Shown here piece by piece: positions 6,068-12,162 of a stretch of DNA of 12,245 bases. Below the pieces are notes generated by a model, which was not told where the DNA came from, ran no database searches, and saw only the letters and a list, made by a program, of their open reading frames with translations. The stretch spans positions 1 to 12,245 of the forward strand of contig DATILL010000039.1 of assembly GCA_035476575.1 (NCBI GenBank), in the 5' to 3' direction. The DNA comes from DATILL01 sp035476575. Its GTDB lineage: Bacteria; Actinomycetota; Actinomycetes; Mycobacteriales; JACQDL01. Positions within the stretch are counted from its first letter, which is position 1. Each line of letters begins with the position of its first letter. Made by a program: the position numbers and the translations under genes.

Positions 6068-7015
6068 ATGCGCTACCGACCGCTGGGTGAGTCCGGGCTG
6101 ATGGTGTCCGTGGTGGGGCTGGGCTGCAACAACATCGGCCGCCCACAGACCCGTACGGCGACGCTGGAGGGAAGCCGGGCCGTCGTCCACGCCGCGATCG
6201 ACGCGGGGATCACGCTGTTCGACACCTCCGACGGCTACGGCCGGCCCCGGGGCATCGGCGAGGAGCTGCTCGGCACCTGCCTGGCCGGCCGCCGCGATGA
6301 CGTGATCATCGCGACCAAGTTCGGCTGGGAGGTCGGCGGCGCGAACGGCGCGGACTGGGGTGCCCGCGGCTCCCGGCGCTACATCCGGCGGGCCATCGAG
6401 ACGTCCCTGCGCCGGCTCGGCACCGACTGGATCGACCTGTACATGTACCACCGGCCGGACGGGCTGACCCCGATCGAGGAGACCCTGTCCGCGCTCACCG
6501 AGCTGGTCACGGCCGGCCTGGTGCGCTACGTCGGCTCGTCCAACATGGCCGCCTGGCAGGTGGTCGAGGCGGACTGCATCGCCCGGTCGGCCGGCACCGT
6601 CCGCTTCGTGTCCGCGGAGAACGAGTACAGCCTGCTGGACCGCGACGCCGAGCGGGAGCTGCTGCCGGCCTGCGCGAAGTACGGCGTCGGTGTGCTGCCG
6701 TACTTCCCGCTGGCCAACGGCCTGCTGACCGGCAAGTACTCCCGCGCCGCCGCGCCGCCGGCCGGCACCCGGATCGGCGACATCAAGCCGTCAGCGCACA
6801 CCCACGCCGACTGGGACCGGATCGAGGCGCTCACCAAGTACGCCGAGGACCGCGGCGTCACCCTGCTCGACGTCGCTATCGGCGGGCTCGCCGCGCAGCC
6901 GGCGGTCGGCTCGGTGATCGCCGGGGCCACCTCGCCCGAGCAGATCCGGGCGAACGTCGCCGCCGGTGACTGGGTGCCGTCGGCCGACGACGTCGCCGCG
7001 CTCAACGCGCTCTAG
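6068..7015 (+). CDS. Aldo/keto reductase
   Basis: The product is 315 residues, a typical AKR length. The start Met-Arg-Tyr-Arg-Pro-Leu-Gly-Glu-Ser-Gly-Leu is the standard AKR opening. The catalytic tetrad is present: Asp52 (Leu-Phe-Asp-Thr-Ser), Tyr57 (Asp-Gly-Tyr-Gly), Lys84 (Ala-Thr-Lys-Phe-Gly) and His128 (Tyr-Met-Tyr-His-Arg-Pro-Asp). The C-terminal NADPH-binding motifs include Gly-Ser-Val-Ile-Ala-Gly-Ala-Thr-Ser-Pro-Glu-Gln. It reduces an aldehyde or ketone with NADPH in the cytoplasm; the substrate is not known. TAAGGT at 6056-6061, 6 nt before the ATG, could be a leaderless -10 or, read as AAGG, a weak ribosome-binding site. It lies 36 nt after vapC. Its stop codon overlaps that of the opposing transporter gene in CTAG. 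Confidence 0.93.
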   Translation: MRYRPLGESGLMVSVVGLGCNNIGRPQTRTATLEGSRAVVHAAIDAGITLFDTSDGYGRPRGIGEELLGTCLAGRRDDVIIATKFGWEVGGANGADWGARGSRRYIRRAIETSLRRLGTDWIDLYMYHRPDGLTPIEETLSALTELVTAGLVRYVGSSNMAAWQVVEADCIARSAGTVRFVSAENEYSLLDRDAERELLPACAKYGVGVLPYFPLANGLLTGKYSRAAAPPAGTRIGDIKPSAHTHADWDRIEALTKYAEDRGVTLLDVAIGGLAAQPAVGSVIAGATSPEQIRANVAAGDWVPSADDVAALNAL

Positions 7016-8307
7016 CCGGCGTCCTGCCGCGGCATGACCACCTCATGGAAGATGAGCTGCAACGCGGCGGTGACCGGCACCGCGAGCAGCGCGCCGACCA
7101 TGCCCAGCAGCGCGCCACCGACCAGCACCGCGACGATCGCCGCCGCCGGGTTGACGTCCACCGAGCGTTTCATCACCCGCGGGTAGATCACGTAGTTCTC
7201 AAGCTGCTGGTAGACCATGAAGAAGATGAACGTGGCCACACCGACCGGGATCGAGACGAAGAACGAGACGGCGGTGACCAGCAGCGCCCCGATGGTTGCG
7301 CCGACCAGCGGGATCACGTCGGTGATGGTCACGATCAGCGCCAGCGCCAGCGGGTAGGGAACCCCCAGCACGGACAGCCAGATCAGCGACGACGTGCCAG
7401 CGATCAGGGCGATCACGAACGCGCCGGCCACGTAGCCGCCGACCCGGCTGAGGATCTCGTCACCGAGCAACGCGACCCGGGCCCGCCGGCTGCGTGGCAC
7501 CGACCGGTACGCCGTCTGCTTGATGCTGTTGAACGACGACAGGAAGTACAGCGTCAGGATCAACACGGTGAGGGTGTCGAAGAACAGCCCGGCCAGCGCC
7601 TTGGCCGCTCCGGCGATGTTGCTCGCCGCGGTCTGGCCCAGCCGCGCCCCCTGGGTCGAGACGAAGCTCTGGACGTTGTCGATGAAGTGGTATCTGGCGT
7701 CCAGGTTGCGGATCGTGGGGTTCTGCTCCAGGTCGGTGACATACCCCGGGACGGCCTGCACGAAGTGGGTGACCTGCTCGACCACCGGTGGCACGACCGC
7801 GTAGCCGACCACGGTGAGGAACACGACGAAGGCCAGGAACACCGCCGTCACGGCCAGCCCGCGCCGCAGGCCGAGCCGCTCCAGCCTGGCCACGGTCGGG
7901 TTCAGCCCGACTGACAGGAACGCCGCCACCAGGATCAGGATCAGCGCGTTCTGGGCGCCGATCATGACCTGGTAGAGCAGGTACACCAAGCCGGCCCCGA
8001 GGGCCGCGGCGAAGCCCACCCGGAACGGCGAACGGCGGCTCATCGGGCGGCCCGGCCGGCCGAACGGGTTGTCCTCGTCCACGCCGGCCTCGCGGTGCCG
8101 GAGCGCCTCGTCGAGCACCGGGTCGGCCAGTGGTCCGGCCACCGGGTCGGCGACCCGCTCGACCACTCGGTCAGCCACCCGCTCGGCCACTTGGTCGACC
8201 ATCGGGTCGGCCGTATGGTCGCTCACTGGCTTGGTCGTATGGTCGCTCACCGGCTCGGACACCTGCTTGGCGACCGGGTCAGTGTCGACGGCGGGCTTGT
8301 CGTCCAT
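7012..8307 (-). CDS. AI-2E family transporter (PF01594-type) with N-terminal tetrapeptide repeat
   Basis: The product is 431 residues from ATG 8307. The cytoplasmic N-terminus (about 90 residues) carries a period-4 repeat (see separate entry). From residue about 95 onward there are some seven or eight hydrophobic helices, beginning Arg-Val-Gly-Phe-Ala-Ala-Ala-Leu-Gly-Ala-Gly-Leu-Val-Tyr. The family signature is near the end: Tyr-Pro-Arg-Val-Met-Lys-Arg-Ser-Val-Asp-Val-Asn-Pro (from residue about 375), then Val-Gly-Gly-Ala-Leu-Leu-Gly and Leu-Ala-Val-Pro. Members are named after the E. coli AI-2 exporter TqsA, but most have other or unknown substrates (some are Na+/H+ antiporters), so the substrate is open. 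The open frame extends upstream to 8796, but that part is a shadow of the DivIVA-like gene. It begins 31 nt after that gene's stop, so the two are probably co-transcribed. Confidence 0.88.
   Translation of the reverse strand: MDDKPAVDTDPVAKQVSEPVSDHTTKPVSDHTADPMVDQVAERVADRVVERVADPVAGPLADPVLDEALRHREAGVDEDNPFGRPGRPMSRRSPFRVGFAAALGAGLVYLLYQVMIGAQNALILILVAAFLSVGLNPTVARLERLGLRRGLAVTAVFLAFVVFLTVVGYAVVPPVVEQVTHFVQAVPGYVTDLEQNPTIRNLDARYHFIDNVQSFVSTQGARLGQTAASNIAGAAKALAGLFFDTLTVLILTLYFLSSFNSIKQTAYRSVPRSRRARVALLGDEILSRVGGYVAGAFVIALIAGTSSLIWLSVLGVPYPLALALIVTITDVIPLVGATIGALLVTAVSFFVSIPVGVATFIFFMVYQQLENYVIYPRVMKRSVDVNPAAAIVAVLVGGALLGMVGALLAVPVTAALQLIFHEVVMPRQDAG
8110..8277 (-). repeat. 12-nt-period repeat coding for a tetrapeptide repeat (residues 11-66)
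   Basis: Inside the transporter gene, Val (occasionally Met, Leu or Thr) recurs at residues 12, 16, 20, 24, 28, 32, 36, 40, 44, 48, 52, 56, 60 and 64. Pro, Arg or Gln usually stands before it, and Ala/Ser then Asp/Glu follow. The consensus is [PRQ]-V-[AS]-[DE], about 14 units. The DNA is a degenerate 12-nt tandem repeat (GGTCGGCCA-like on the plus strand). Confidence 0.8.
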
Positions 8308-8338
8308 GCCTCGTTCCGCGATGCGTGCGGCGGAAGAA

Positions 8339-9208
8339 TCAGGGGGCGGGCTGATCTGCGGCCGGAGACCCGTCCGGCGGCGAAGCAGGTCGCTCGGCCG
8401 CCTCGAGCTCCTCGGCCCTGGGCAGCGCCGCCAGCACCTGCCGGACCTGGGCCAGATGGTCGAGCACCTGGCGACGCTGGCTGCGGAGGTGCTCCACCTG
8501 CTGGCGGGCCTCGGTGACCATCCGGTCCGCCTCGCTGCTCGCCCGCGCGATCCGCTGCTCGGCATCGGCCACGACCGCAGCCCGGTGCTGCTCGTCGGCC
8601 TTGGCCTCCTCGGCCCGCCGCGACCGCAGGGCCACCTCGAAGTCCTGGATCGCCGCCTGCCGCTTCGCCTCGGCCTCGGCCTCGGCCCGCTTGTGCTCGG
8701 CCGCACCCTTGTCCAGCGCCTGCTTGACCTTGGCGGTGGCCTCGGCCAGCAGCGCGGTGGCCCGCTTGTCGGCCTCGTCGACCACACGGGTGGCATAGCT
8801 CTCGGCGTCGGCGTGCTTGGCGTCGATCTCGGCGGACAGGCGCTCGGCGCGGCTCTGCAGTGTGGCGGTCTCCTCCTGCGCCCGGGTGCGGATGTCGGCC
8901 GCCTCCTCCTCGGCCAGTGCGAGAAGGTGCCGGACCCGCTCCCCGATGTTCTCCGGGGTGGGCAGGCTCAGCCGTTGCATCTTGGCCCGCAGCGCCTCGA
9001 TCTCGCCGTGCGCCGCGGCAAGCTGGGCGGCCAGGTCGGCGGACCGGGCCGCGGCGATGTCCCGCTCGTCCAGCGCGACCCGCAGGTCGGCCTCGAGCCG
9101 GCCCATGTACTCGCGCACCTGCTCGCGGTCATAGCCGCGCATCACTCTGGTGAACTGGCTGGAGGGGTCCCCGAGTGGGAGGAGCTCGGTGTGCTGATCG
9201 TGGCTCAT
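8339..9208 (-). CDS. DivIVA-domain coiled-coil protein
   Basis: The product is 289 residues. The N-terminal motif Phe19-Thr-Arg-Val-Met-Arg-Gly25-Tyr26-Asp27-Arg-Glu-Gln-Val-Arg-Glu-Tyr-Met-Gly-Arg-Leu is the DivIVA-type membrane-curvature and polar-targeting element. Residues about 35-255 are an almost unbroken Ala/Glu/Arg-rich coiled coil. The tail is short and Pro/Ala-rich (Pro-Pro-Asp-Gly-Ser-Pro-Ala). Such proteins build cytoskeletal assemblies at poles or septa in actinobacteria (Wag31/DivIVA and FilP/Scy-like relatives); this one is not the essential DivIVA by length and context. Homologues next to ccr are common in streptomycetes as far as I recall, sometimes mislabelled 'cellulose-binding'. 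ATG 9208 is the plausible start, with a weak GGGG upstream. It lies 100 nt after ccr and 31 nt before the transporter gene, so it may belong to one transcription unit with both. Confidence 0.87.
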   Translation of the reverse strand: MSHDQHTELLPLGDPSSQFTRVMRGYDREQVREYMGRLEADLRVALDERDIAAARSADLAAQLAAAHGEIEALRAKMQRLSLPTPENIGERVRHLLALAEEEAADIRTRAQEETATLQSRAERLSAEIDAKHADAESYATRVVDEADKRATALLAEATAKVKQALDKGAAEHKRAEAEAEAKRQAAIQDFEVALRSRRAEEAKADEQHRAAVVADAEQRIARASSEADRMVTEARQQVEHLRSQRRQVLDHLAQVRQVLAALPRAEELEAAERPASPPDGSPAADQPAP

Positions 9209-9256
9209 GCCCCGATCCTGGCAGAGTGCCCGGAGGAGGTCACGTTCGCGGTCGGC

Positions 9257-9277
9257 CTGTCACCCATTTCTGTCACC
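9257..9277 (-). repeat. Direct repeat upstream of the DivIVA-domain gene
   Basis: On the minus strand GGTGACAG occurs twice (9277-9270 and 9264-9257), 13 nt apart start to start, 49-69 nt before the gene's ATG. It could be a regulator site or part of a promoter. The evidence is only the repeat itself. Confidence 0.35.
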
Positions 9278-9308
9278 AGGCGCCGTTACGGCTCTGTCCC
9301 GGCACGGG

Positions 9309-10652
9309 TCACGACGCCGTCGCCGGGTCGCGGAACCGGTTGATCGCCGCGAGCTGGCGGGCCCGCCGTTCCGGGTCGCGGACGCCCAGGCCCTCTGCGG
9401 GGGCCAGGCAGAGCACGCCCACCTTGCCCTGGTGCAGGTTGCGGTGCACGTCGTACGCCGCCTGCCCGGTCTCGGCCAGCGGGTAGGTCCGGGACAGGGT
9501 GGGGTGCACCAGGCCCTTGCCGACCAGCCGGTTGGCCTCCCACGCCTCCCGGTAGTTGGCGAAGTGCGAGCCGATGATCCGCTTGAGGTTCATCCACAGG
9601 TAGCGGTTGTCGTACTCGTGCCAGAACCCGGAGGTCGACGCGCAGGTCACGATGGTGCCGCCGCGCCTGGCGACGTACACGCTGGCGCCGAAGGTCTCCC
9701 GGCCAGGATGCTCCAGGACGATGTCCGGGTCCTCGCCGCCGGTCAGCTCCCGGATCCGGCCGCCGAACCGCTTCCACTCCCGCTGGTCCTGGGTGCCGTC
9801 GTCCCGCCAGAACCGGAACCCCTCCGCGGCCCGGTCGATGACCAGCTCGGCGCCCATCTTCCGGCAGATCGCCGCCCGCTCCGGCGAGGACACCACGCAG
9901 ACCGGGATGGCGCCGCCGTTGAGCACGAGCTGGGTGGCATAAGAGCCGAGCCCGCCCGAGGCGCCCCAGACCAGCACCACGTCACCCTGCTTCATCGCGG
10001 CACCGTGGTGCGAGACGAGCTGCCGGTACGCCGTGGAGTTGACCAGGCCGGGGCAGGCGGCCTCCTCCCAGGAGAGCTGGGCCGCCTTGGGCATGAGCTG
10101 GTTGGCCTTGACCAGGGCGAGCTCGGCCAGCCCGCCGAAGTTGGTCTCGAAGCCCCAGATCCGCTGCTGCGGGTCGAGCATCGTGTCGTCGTGGCCCTGC
10201 GGCTCCTCCAGCTCGACGGACAGGCAGTGCGCCACCACCTCGTCGCCCGGCCGCCACCGGGTCACGCCGACGCCGACCCGCAGCACGACGCCCGCTAGGT
10301 CGGAGCCGACCACGTGGTAGGGCAGGTCGTGCCGCGCTGCCAGCGGGGACAGCCGGCCGTAGCGCTCCAGGAAGCCGAACGTCGACAGCGGCTCGAAGAT
10401 CGACGTCCAGACGGTGTTGTAGTTGATCGCACTGGCCATGACCGCGACCAGCGCCTCGCCCGGCCCGAGCTCCGGCGTCGGCACGTCCTGCAGGTGCAGC
10501 GACTTGCGCGGGTCCTTGTCCCGGGTCGGCAGGCCGTCGAACATGCCGACCTCGTCCTTGCGGACGACCATGCCAGCGTAGTGGTCCGGGACGGGCAGGC
10601 TGGCGATGGCGTCGAGCTTGTCGGCCATGATCGCGTCGAGTATCTCCCGCAT
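9309..10652 (-). CDS. ccr: Crotonyl-CoA carboxylase/reductase
   Basis: The product is 447 residues, the normal Ccr length. The enzyme uses NADPH and CO2 to turn crotonyl-CoA into ethylmalonyl-CoA, the key step of the ethylmalonyl-CoA pathway and a source of ethylmalonyl extender units. It is a zinc-free medium-chain dehydrogenase/reductase: the nucleotide-binding loop is Val-Trp-Gly230-Ala-Ser-Gly-Gly-Leu-Gly236. The CO2-binding residues described for the Kitasatospora enzyme (Asn81, Phe170, Glu171, His365) line up with Asn79 (Ile-Asn-Tyr-Asn-Thr-Val-Trp), Phe168-Glu169 (Trp-Gly-Phe-Glu-Thr) and His363 (Gly-Ser-His-Phe), so carboxylating activity is expected rather than plain reduction. ATG 10652 is chosen because GGGGAG lies 5 nt upstream; the longer frame to 10820 overlaps mce. 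It follows mce by 40 nt and likely shares its transcript, with a possible own promoter/operator at 10689-10707. Confidence 0.97.
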   Translation of the reverse strand: MREILDAIMADKLDAIASLPVPDHYAGMVVRKDEVGMFDGLPTRDKDPRKSLHLQDVPTPELGPGEALVAVMASAINYNTVWTSIFEPLSTFGFLERYGRLSPLAARHDLPYHVVGSDLAGVVLRVGVGVTRWRPGDEVVAHCLSVELEEPQGHDDTMLDPQQRIWGFETNFGGLAELALVKANQLMPKAAQLSWEEAACPGLVNSTAYRQLVSHHGAAMKQGDVVLVWGASGGLGSYATQLVLNGGAIPVCVVSSPERAAICRKMGAELVIDRAAEGFRFWRDDGTQDQREWKRFGGRIRELTGGEDPDIVLEHPGRETFGASVYVARRGGTIVTCASTSGFWHEYDNRYLWMNLKRIIGSHFANYREAWEANRLVGKGLVHPTLSRTYPLAETGQAAYDVHRNLHQGKVGVLCLAPAEGLGVRDPERRARQLAAINRFRDPATAS

Positions 10653-10668
10653 AGCGTCTCCCCGGCAG
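10653..10668 (-). promoter_or_regulatory. ccr ribosome-binding site
   Basis: On the minus strand GGGGAG is followed by ACGCT and the ATG at 10652, a strong site with 5-nt spacing that fixes the start. Confidence 0.6.
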
Positions 10669-10688
10669 TGTGGGCACCGTCCGGAGAG

Positions 10689-10707
10689 AATGTTACTCGT
10701 GAGTACC
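10689..10707 (-). promoter_or_regulatory. Palindrome over a -10-like box before ccr
   Basis: TACTC (10694-10698) and GAGTA (10701-10705) form an inverted repeat with a 2-nt centre; the surrounding 16-mer (10692-10707) pairs at 6 of 8 positions. On the minus strand it overlaps TAACAT (10695-10690), a -10-like hexamer about 40 nt before the ccr start. The site also covers the mce stop codon. A TetR-type repressor site is plausible because TTACTC/GAGTAA-like palindromes are, from memory, frequent near acyl-CoA genes of actinomycetes. The regulator is unknown. Confidence 0.4.
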
Positions 10708-11139
10708 AGGCTGGTGGCCCGGCTCGACCGGCTCGACCAGCTCCACCAGCACGCCGCCGGCGTCCTTGGGATGGATGAAGTTGACCCGCGAGCCCGCCGT
10801 GCCGCGCTTGGGCTGTTCATAGAGGAGCCGGACGCCGCTGGCCCGCAGCTCGGCGCAGGCCGCGTCGATGTCGGACACCCGGTAGGCCATCTGCTGGATG
10901 CCCGGCCCCTTCTTGTCCAGGAACTTCGCGATCGTGGACTCGGCGGACAGCGGGGCGAGAAGCTGTACGCACGAGCCGGACTCGCCCACCGCGACCATGG
11001 CCTCGCGGACGCCCTGCTCCTCGTTGACCTCCTCGTGGACGACTGTCATCCCGAGCACGGTGGTGTAGAACTCCTTGGCGGCGTCGAGGTCAGCCACCGC
11101 GATGCCGACATGGTCGATGGCAGTGAACATGCCAGCCAC
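10693..11139 (-). CDS. mce: Methylmalonyl-CoA epimerase (VOC superfamily)
   Basis: The product is 148 residues, the usual epimerase length, with two VOC half-domains. It interconverts (2R)- and (2S)-methylmalonyl-CoA, and related enzymes also act on ethylmalonyl-CoA, which fits its place directly before ccr. Family motifs are Ile-Asp-His10-Val-Gly-Ile-Ala, His-Glu-Glu-Val-Asn-Glu-Glu-Gln-Gly-Val-Arg-Glu-Ala-Met, Val-Gln59-Leu-Leu, Arg-Gly-Thr-Ala-Gly-Ser-Arg-Val-Asn-Phe-Ile-His-Pro-Lys-Asp and Leu-Val-Glu133-Leu. Metal ligands known from the Propionibacterium enzyme are His12, Gln65, His91 and Glu141. Here His10, Gln59 and Glu133 are present, but the His-His pair is Gln82-Gln83. GTG 11139 is preferred (GGCGGGG 5 nt upstream); ATG 11130 is a possible alternative without a clear site. 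Confidence 0.93.
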   Translation of the reverse strand: MAGMFTAIDHVGIAVADLDAAKEFYTTVLGMTVVHEEVNEEQGVREAMVAVGESGSCVQLLAPLSAESTIAKFLDKKGPGIQQMAYRVSDIDAACAELRASGVRLLYEQPKRGTAGSRVNFIHPKDAGGVLVELVEPVEPGHQPGTHE

Positions 11140-11170
11140 GCTAGCCCCGCCGCCTCAAGCCCGGGCGGAT

Positions 11171-11184
11171 CGGCGGCGCCGCCG
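11171..11184. repeat. Perfect 14-bp palindrome upstream of mce
   Basis: CGGCGGCGCCGCCG is its own reverse complement and lies 32-45 nt before the mce start. It could be part of an operator or form a leader hairpin; in GC-rich DNA such palindromes also arise by chance. Confidence 0.3.
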
Positions 11185-11191
11185 TGGGCCA

Positions 11192-11220
11192 TGTCATGGG
11201 TGTGCGGTGTCACGGGTGTG
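11192..11220. repeat. Tandem 13-mer upstream of mce
   Basis: TGTCATGGGTGTG (11192-11204) and TGTCACGGGTGTG (11208-11220) differ at one base and are 16 nt apart start to start, 53-81 nt upstream of the mce start. The spacing and place suit a regulator that binds direct repeats. No matching regulator gene is in the window. Confidence 0.45.
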
Positions 11221-11320
11221 CACCATCGCTGCCCTACTCGAACTTCCACAACTCAGTGACCGGCTGAGCAGACCAGCGCGGTGCCAGACGGGCGTTAGCC
11301 ATCATCAAGATCATCAGTAG

Positions 11321-11350
11321 CAGGGGTGTCCCGTCAGGGAGGCACCCCTG
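11321..11350 (-). terminator. Strong hairpin downstream of the recombinase remnant
   Basis: CAGGGGTG (11321-11328) and CACCCCTG (11343-11350) form a perfect 8-bp outer stem, with further partial pairing inside (TCCC/GGGA). No T-run follows on either strand. It lies about 60 nt after the stop of the minus-strand recombinase remnant and may be its terminator. Confidence 0.5.
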
Positions 11351-11356
11351 CGTCGT

Positions 11357-11383
11357 GTCACGGTCCTGGTGATGGTCACGGTC
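11357..11383. repeat. 9-bp direct repeat near the recombinase remnant
   Basis: GTCACGGTC occurs at 11357-11365 and 11375-11383 (period 18). It sits between the hairpin and the 3' end of the recombinase remnant, so it may be part of an attachment or regulator site. This is inferred from position only. Confidence 0.3.
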
Positions 11384-11411
11384 TGGCGTTCTGCCCGTGC
11401 CCAGACCTCAG

Positions 11412-11702
11412 CTAGATCAGCTTCCAGCCAGGCCAGGACATCACCTGAGCCAGGGCTTGGCCATCGCTGCGGCCCGTCTTGGCTGCTTCCTGTCCCTCGG
11501 CTTCCTGGAGCGCCTGCATAGCTGCTTGGTGGACACTGGCCGCCTCCAGGCCAGGGTCACCCCGTCTGGCCAGGATGACGGTGGCGAAGGGCTCCTTGAG
11601 CTCATCGCTCATGACGGTCGGGCACTGACCAAGATTATCAATGTAGAGACGAGTGAAGATCGCCTTGTTGAGGGTCTTGCGGGTAGTGCTTGACTGCCTG
11701 CC
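11412..11702 (-). pseudogene. C-terminal remnant of a recombinase (serine recombinase-like)
   Basis: The frame is open from just after a TGA (11703-11705) to the stop at 11412 (96 residues). It has Thr-Arg-Lys-Thr-Leu-Asn-Lys-Ala-Ile-Phe-Thr-Arg-Leu-Tyr-Ile-Asp, then Ser-Asp-Glu-Leu-Lys-Glu-Pro-Phe-Ala-Thr-Val. This resembles the C-terminal end of actinobacterial serine recombinases, where a helix of the form (R..LNQA.F..(I/L)Y(V/I)D) is followed by a conserved (EL.EPF) element. The catalytic N-terminal domain and the zinc and DNA-binding parts are missing, and the region upstream shows no continuation in any frame that I can recognise. A 66-residue product from ATG 11612 could still be made, without a clear ribosome-binding site. 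It probably marks an old integration or deletion event. The family call is from memory of the tail pattern and is moderate; a free-standing small gene is the alternative. Confidence 0.5.
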
Positions 11703-11905
11703 TCAGGCCTGGTGGTCACTCATTGTCGCCGAGCTCGTGGATGTTACCGAAGCGCGGCTTTGAGATAGTCAGCGAGCGGGTCGAGACGGGTCATCTTTGC
11801 GTTCGTCATGCTGTGCATCATTTACGGATGAGTCTTGCTGAGCAGCCAAGATCTCGTTCTCACCACGCGACTCATCCACCAGGCGCATTTGCCCGGGTCT
11901 CTTTC

Positions 11906-11922
11906 CGGCCCGGACCGGGCCG
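11906..11922. repeat. Inverted repeat 30 nt before the promoter
   Basis: CGGCCCGG and CCGGGCCG flank a single A. As RNA it would form a 6-bp G/C stem with a 5-nt loop. It could be a terminator isolating the downstream promoter, or an operator. Confidence 0.4.
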
Positions 11923-11951
11923 TCCGCAGACGTCACCCGAAGAGTCACAAC

Positions 11952-11980
11952 TTGACATTTCCCGGGCGGAGCTATAGGTT
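11952..11980 (+). promoter_or_regulatory. Housekeeping-type promoter (TTGACA - 17 nt - TAGGTT)
   Basis: TTGACA (11952-11957) matches the -35 consensus exactly. The spacer is 17 nt. TAGGTT (11975-11980) matches the actinobacterial -10 pattern TAnnnT. Transcription would start near 11987 and reach the secreted-protein gene after about 175 nt. This is the best promoter in the window. Confidence 0.75.
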
Positions 11981-12162
11981 AGGGATAGTCACTCAAGACC
12001 TTGATGGTGTGACATGCCCGCCACAATCGTCGAGCCGCGATCCTTCGCGTGGGTGAACCTAAACGCAGACAGCCTCGACAGTGGGCGTCTGCACCAGTGT
12101 TTCCCCGCTGGCGCGCTGCGCTGTGCGGGCACTGCACAACTGTGTTCTGGGAAGAAGGCGTC

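Larger units (their letters stand above)
11703..12162. other. Gene-poor stretch with a promoter and a long leader
   Basis: There is no convincing gene over about 460 nt. It contains a perfect inverted repeat CGGCCCGG-A-CCGGGCCG (11906-11922), a good promoter (11952-11980) and the leader of the following secreted-protein gene. A 16-codon minus-strand frame (11744-11794, MTRLDPLADYLKAALR) looks protein-like but has no further support. Longer plus-strand frames here have poor codon character and were not accepted. Confidence 0.4.

Noticed and set aside
7045..7914. Plus-strand frame opposite the transporter gene, rich in Asp/Arg/His/Gln
   Set aside because: No domain character; the composition is that of an antisense shadow of the transporter's hydrophobic codons.
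8110..8277. Short regular repeats that could suggest a CRISPR array
   Set aside because: The period is 12 nt without unique spacers, and it codes in frame for a tetrapeptide repeat.
8069..9343. Plus-strand frame of 424 codons opposite the DivIVA-domain gene
   Set aside because: Leu/Arg/Gly-rich shadow; the minus strand has a clear DivIVA motif and coiled coil.
9207..10298. Plus-strand frame of 363 codons opposite ccr
   Set aside because: Shadow of a recognised, full-length enzyme gene on the minus strand.
11221..11320. Plus-strand peptide resembling the end of an IS110-like transposase (Ala-Leu-Leu-Glu-Leu-Pro-Gln-Leu)
   Set aside because: The match is too short and is not followed by other family motifs in any frame.
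11744..11794. Minus-strand 16-codon frame MTRLDPLADYLKAALR
   Set aside because: Protein-like, but too short and without a ribosome-binding site, so I do not call it a gene.
11981..12162. c-di-AMP (ydaO-type) riboswitch before the secreted-protein gene
   Set aside because: I looked for the conserved core elements and could not align them; only unspecific stems are visible.
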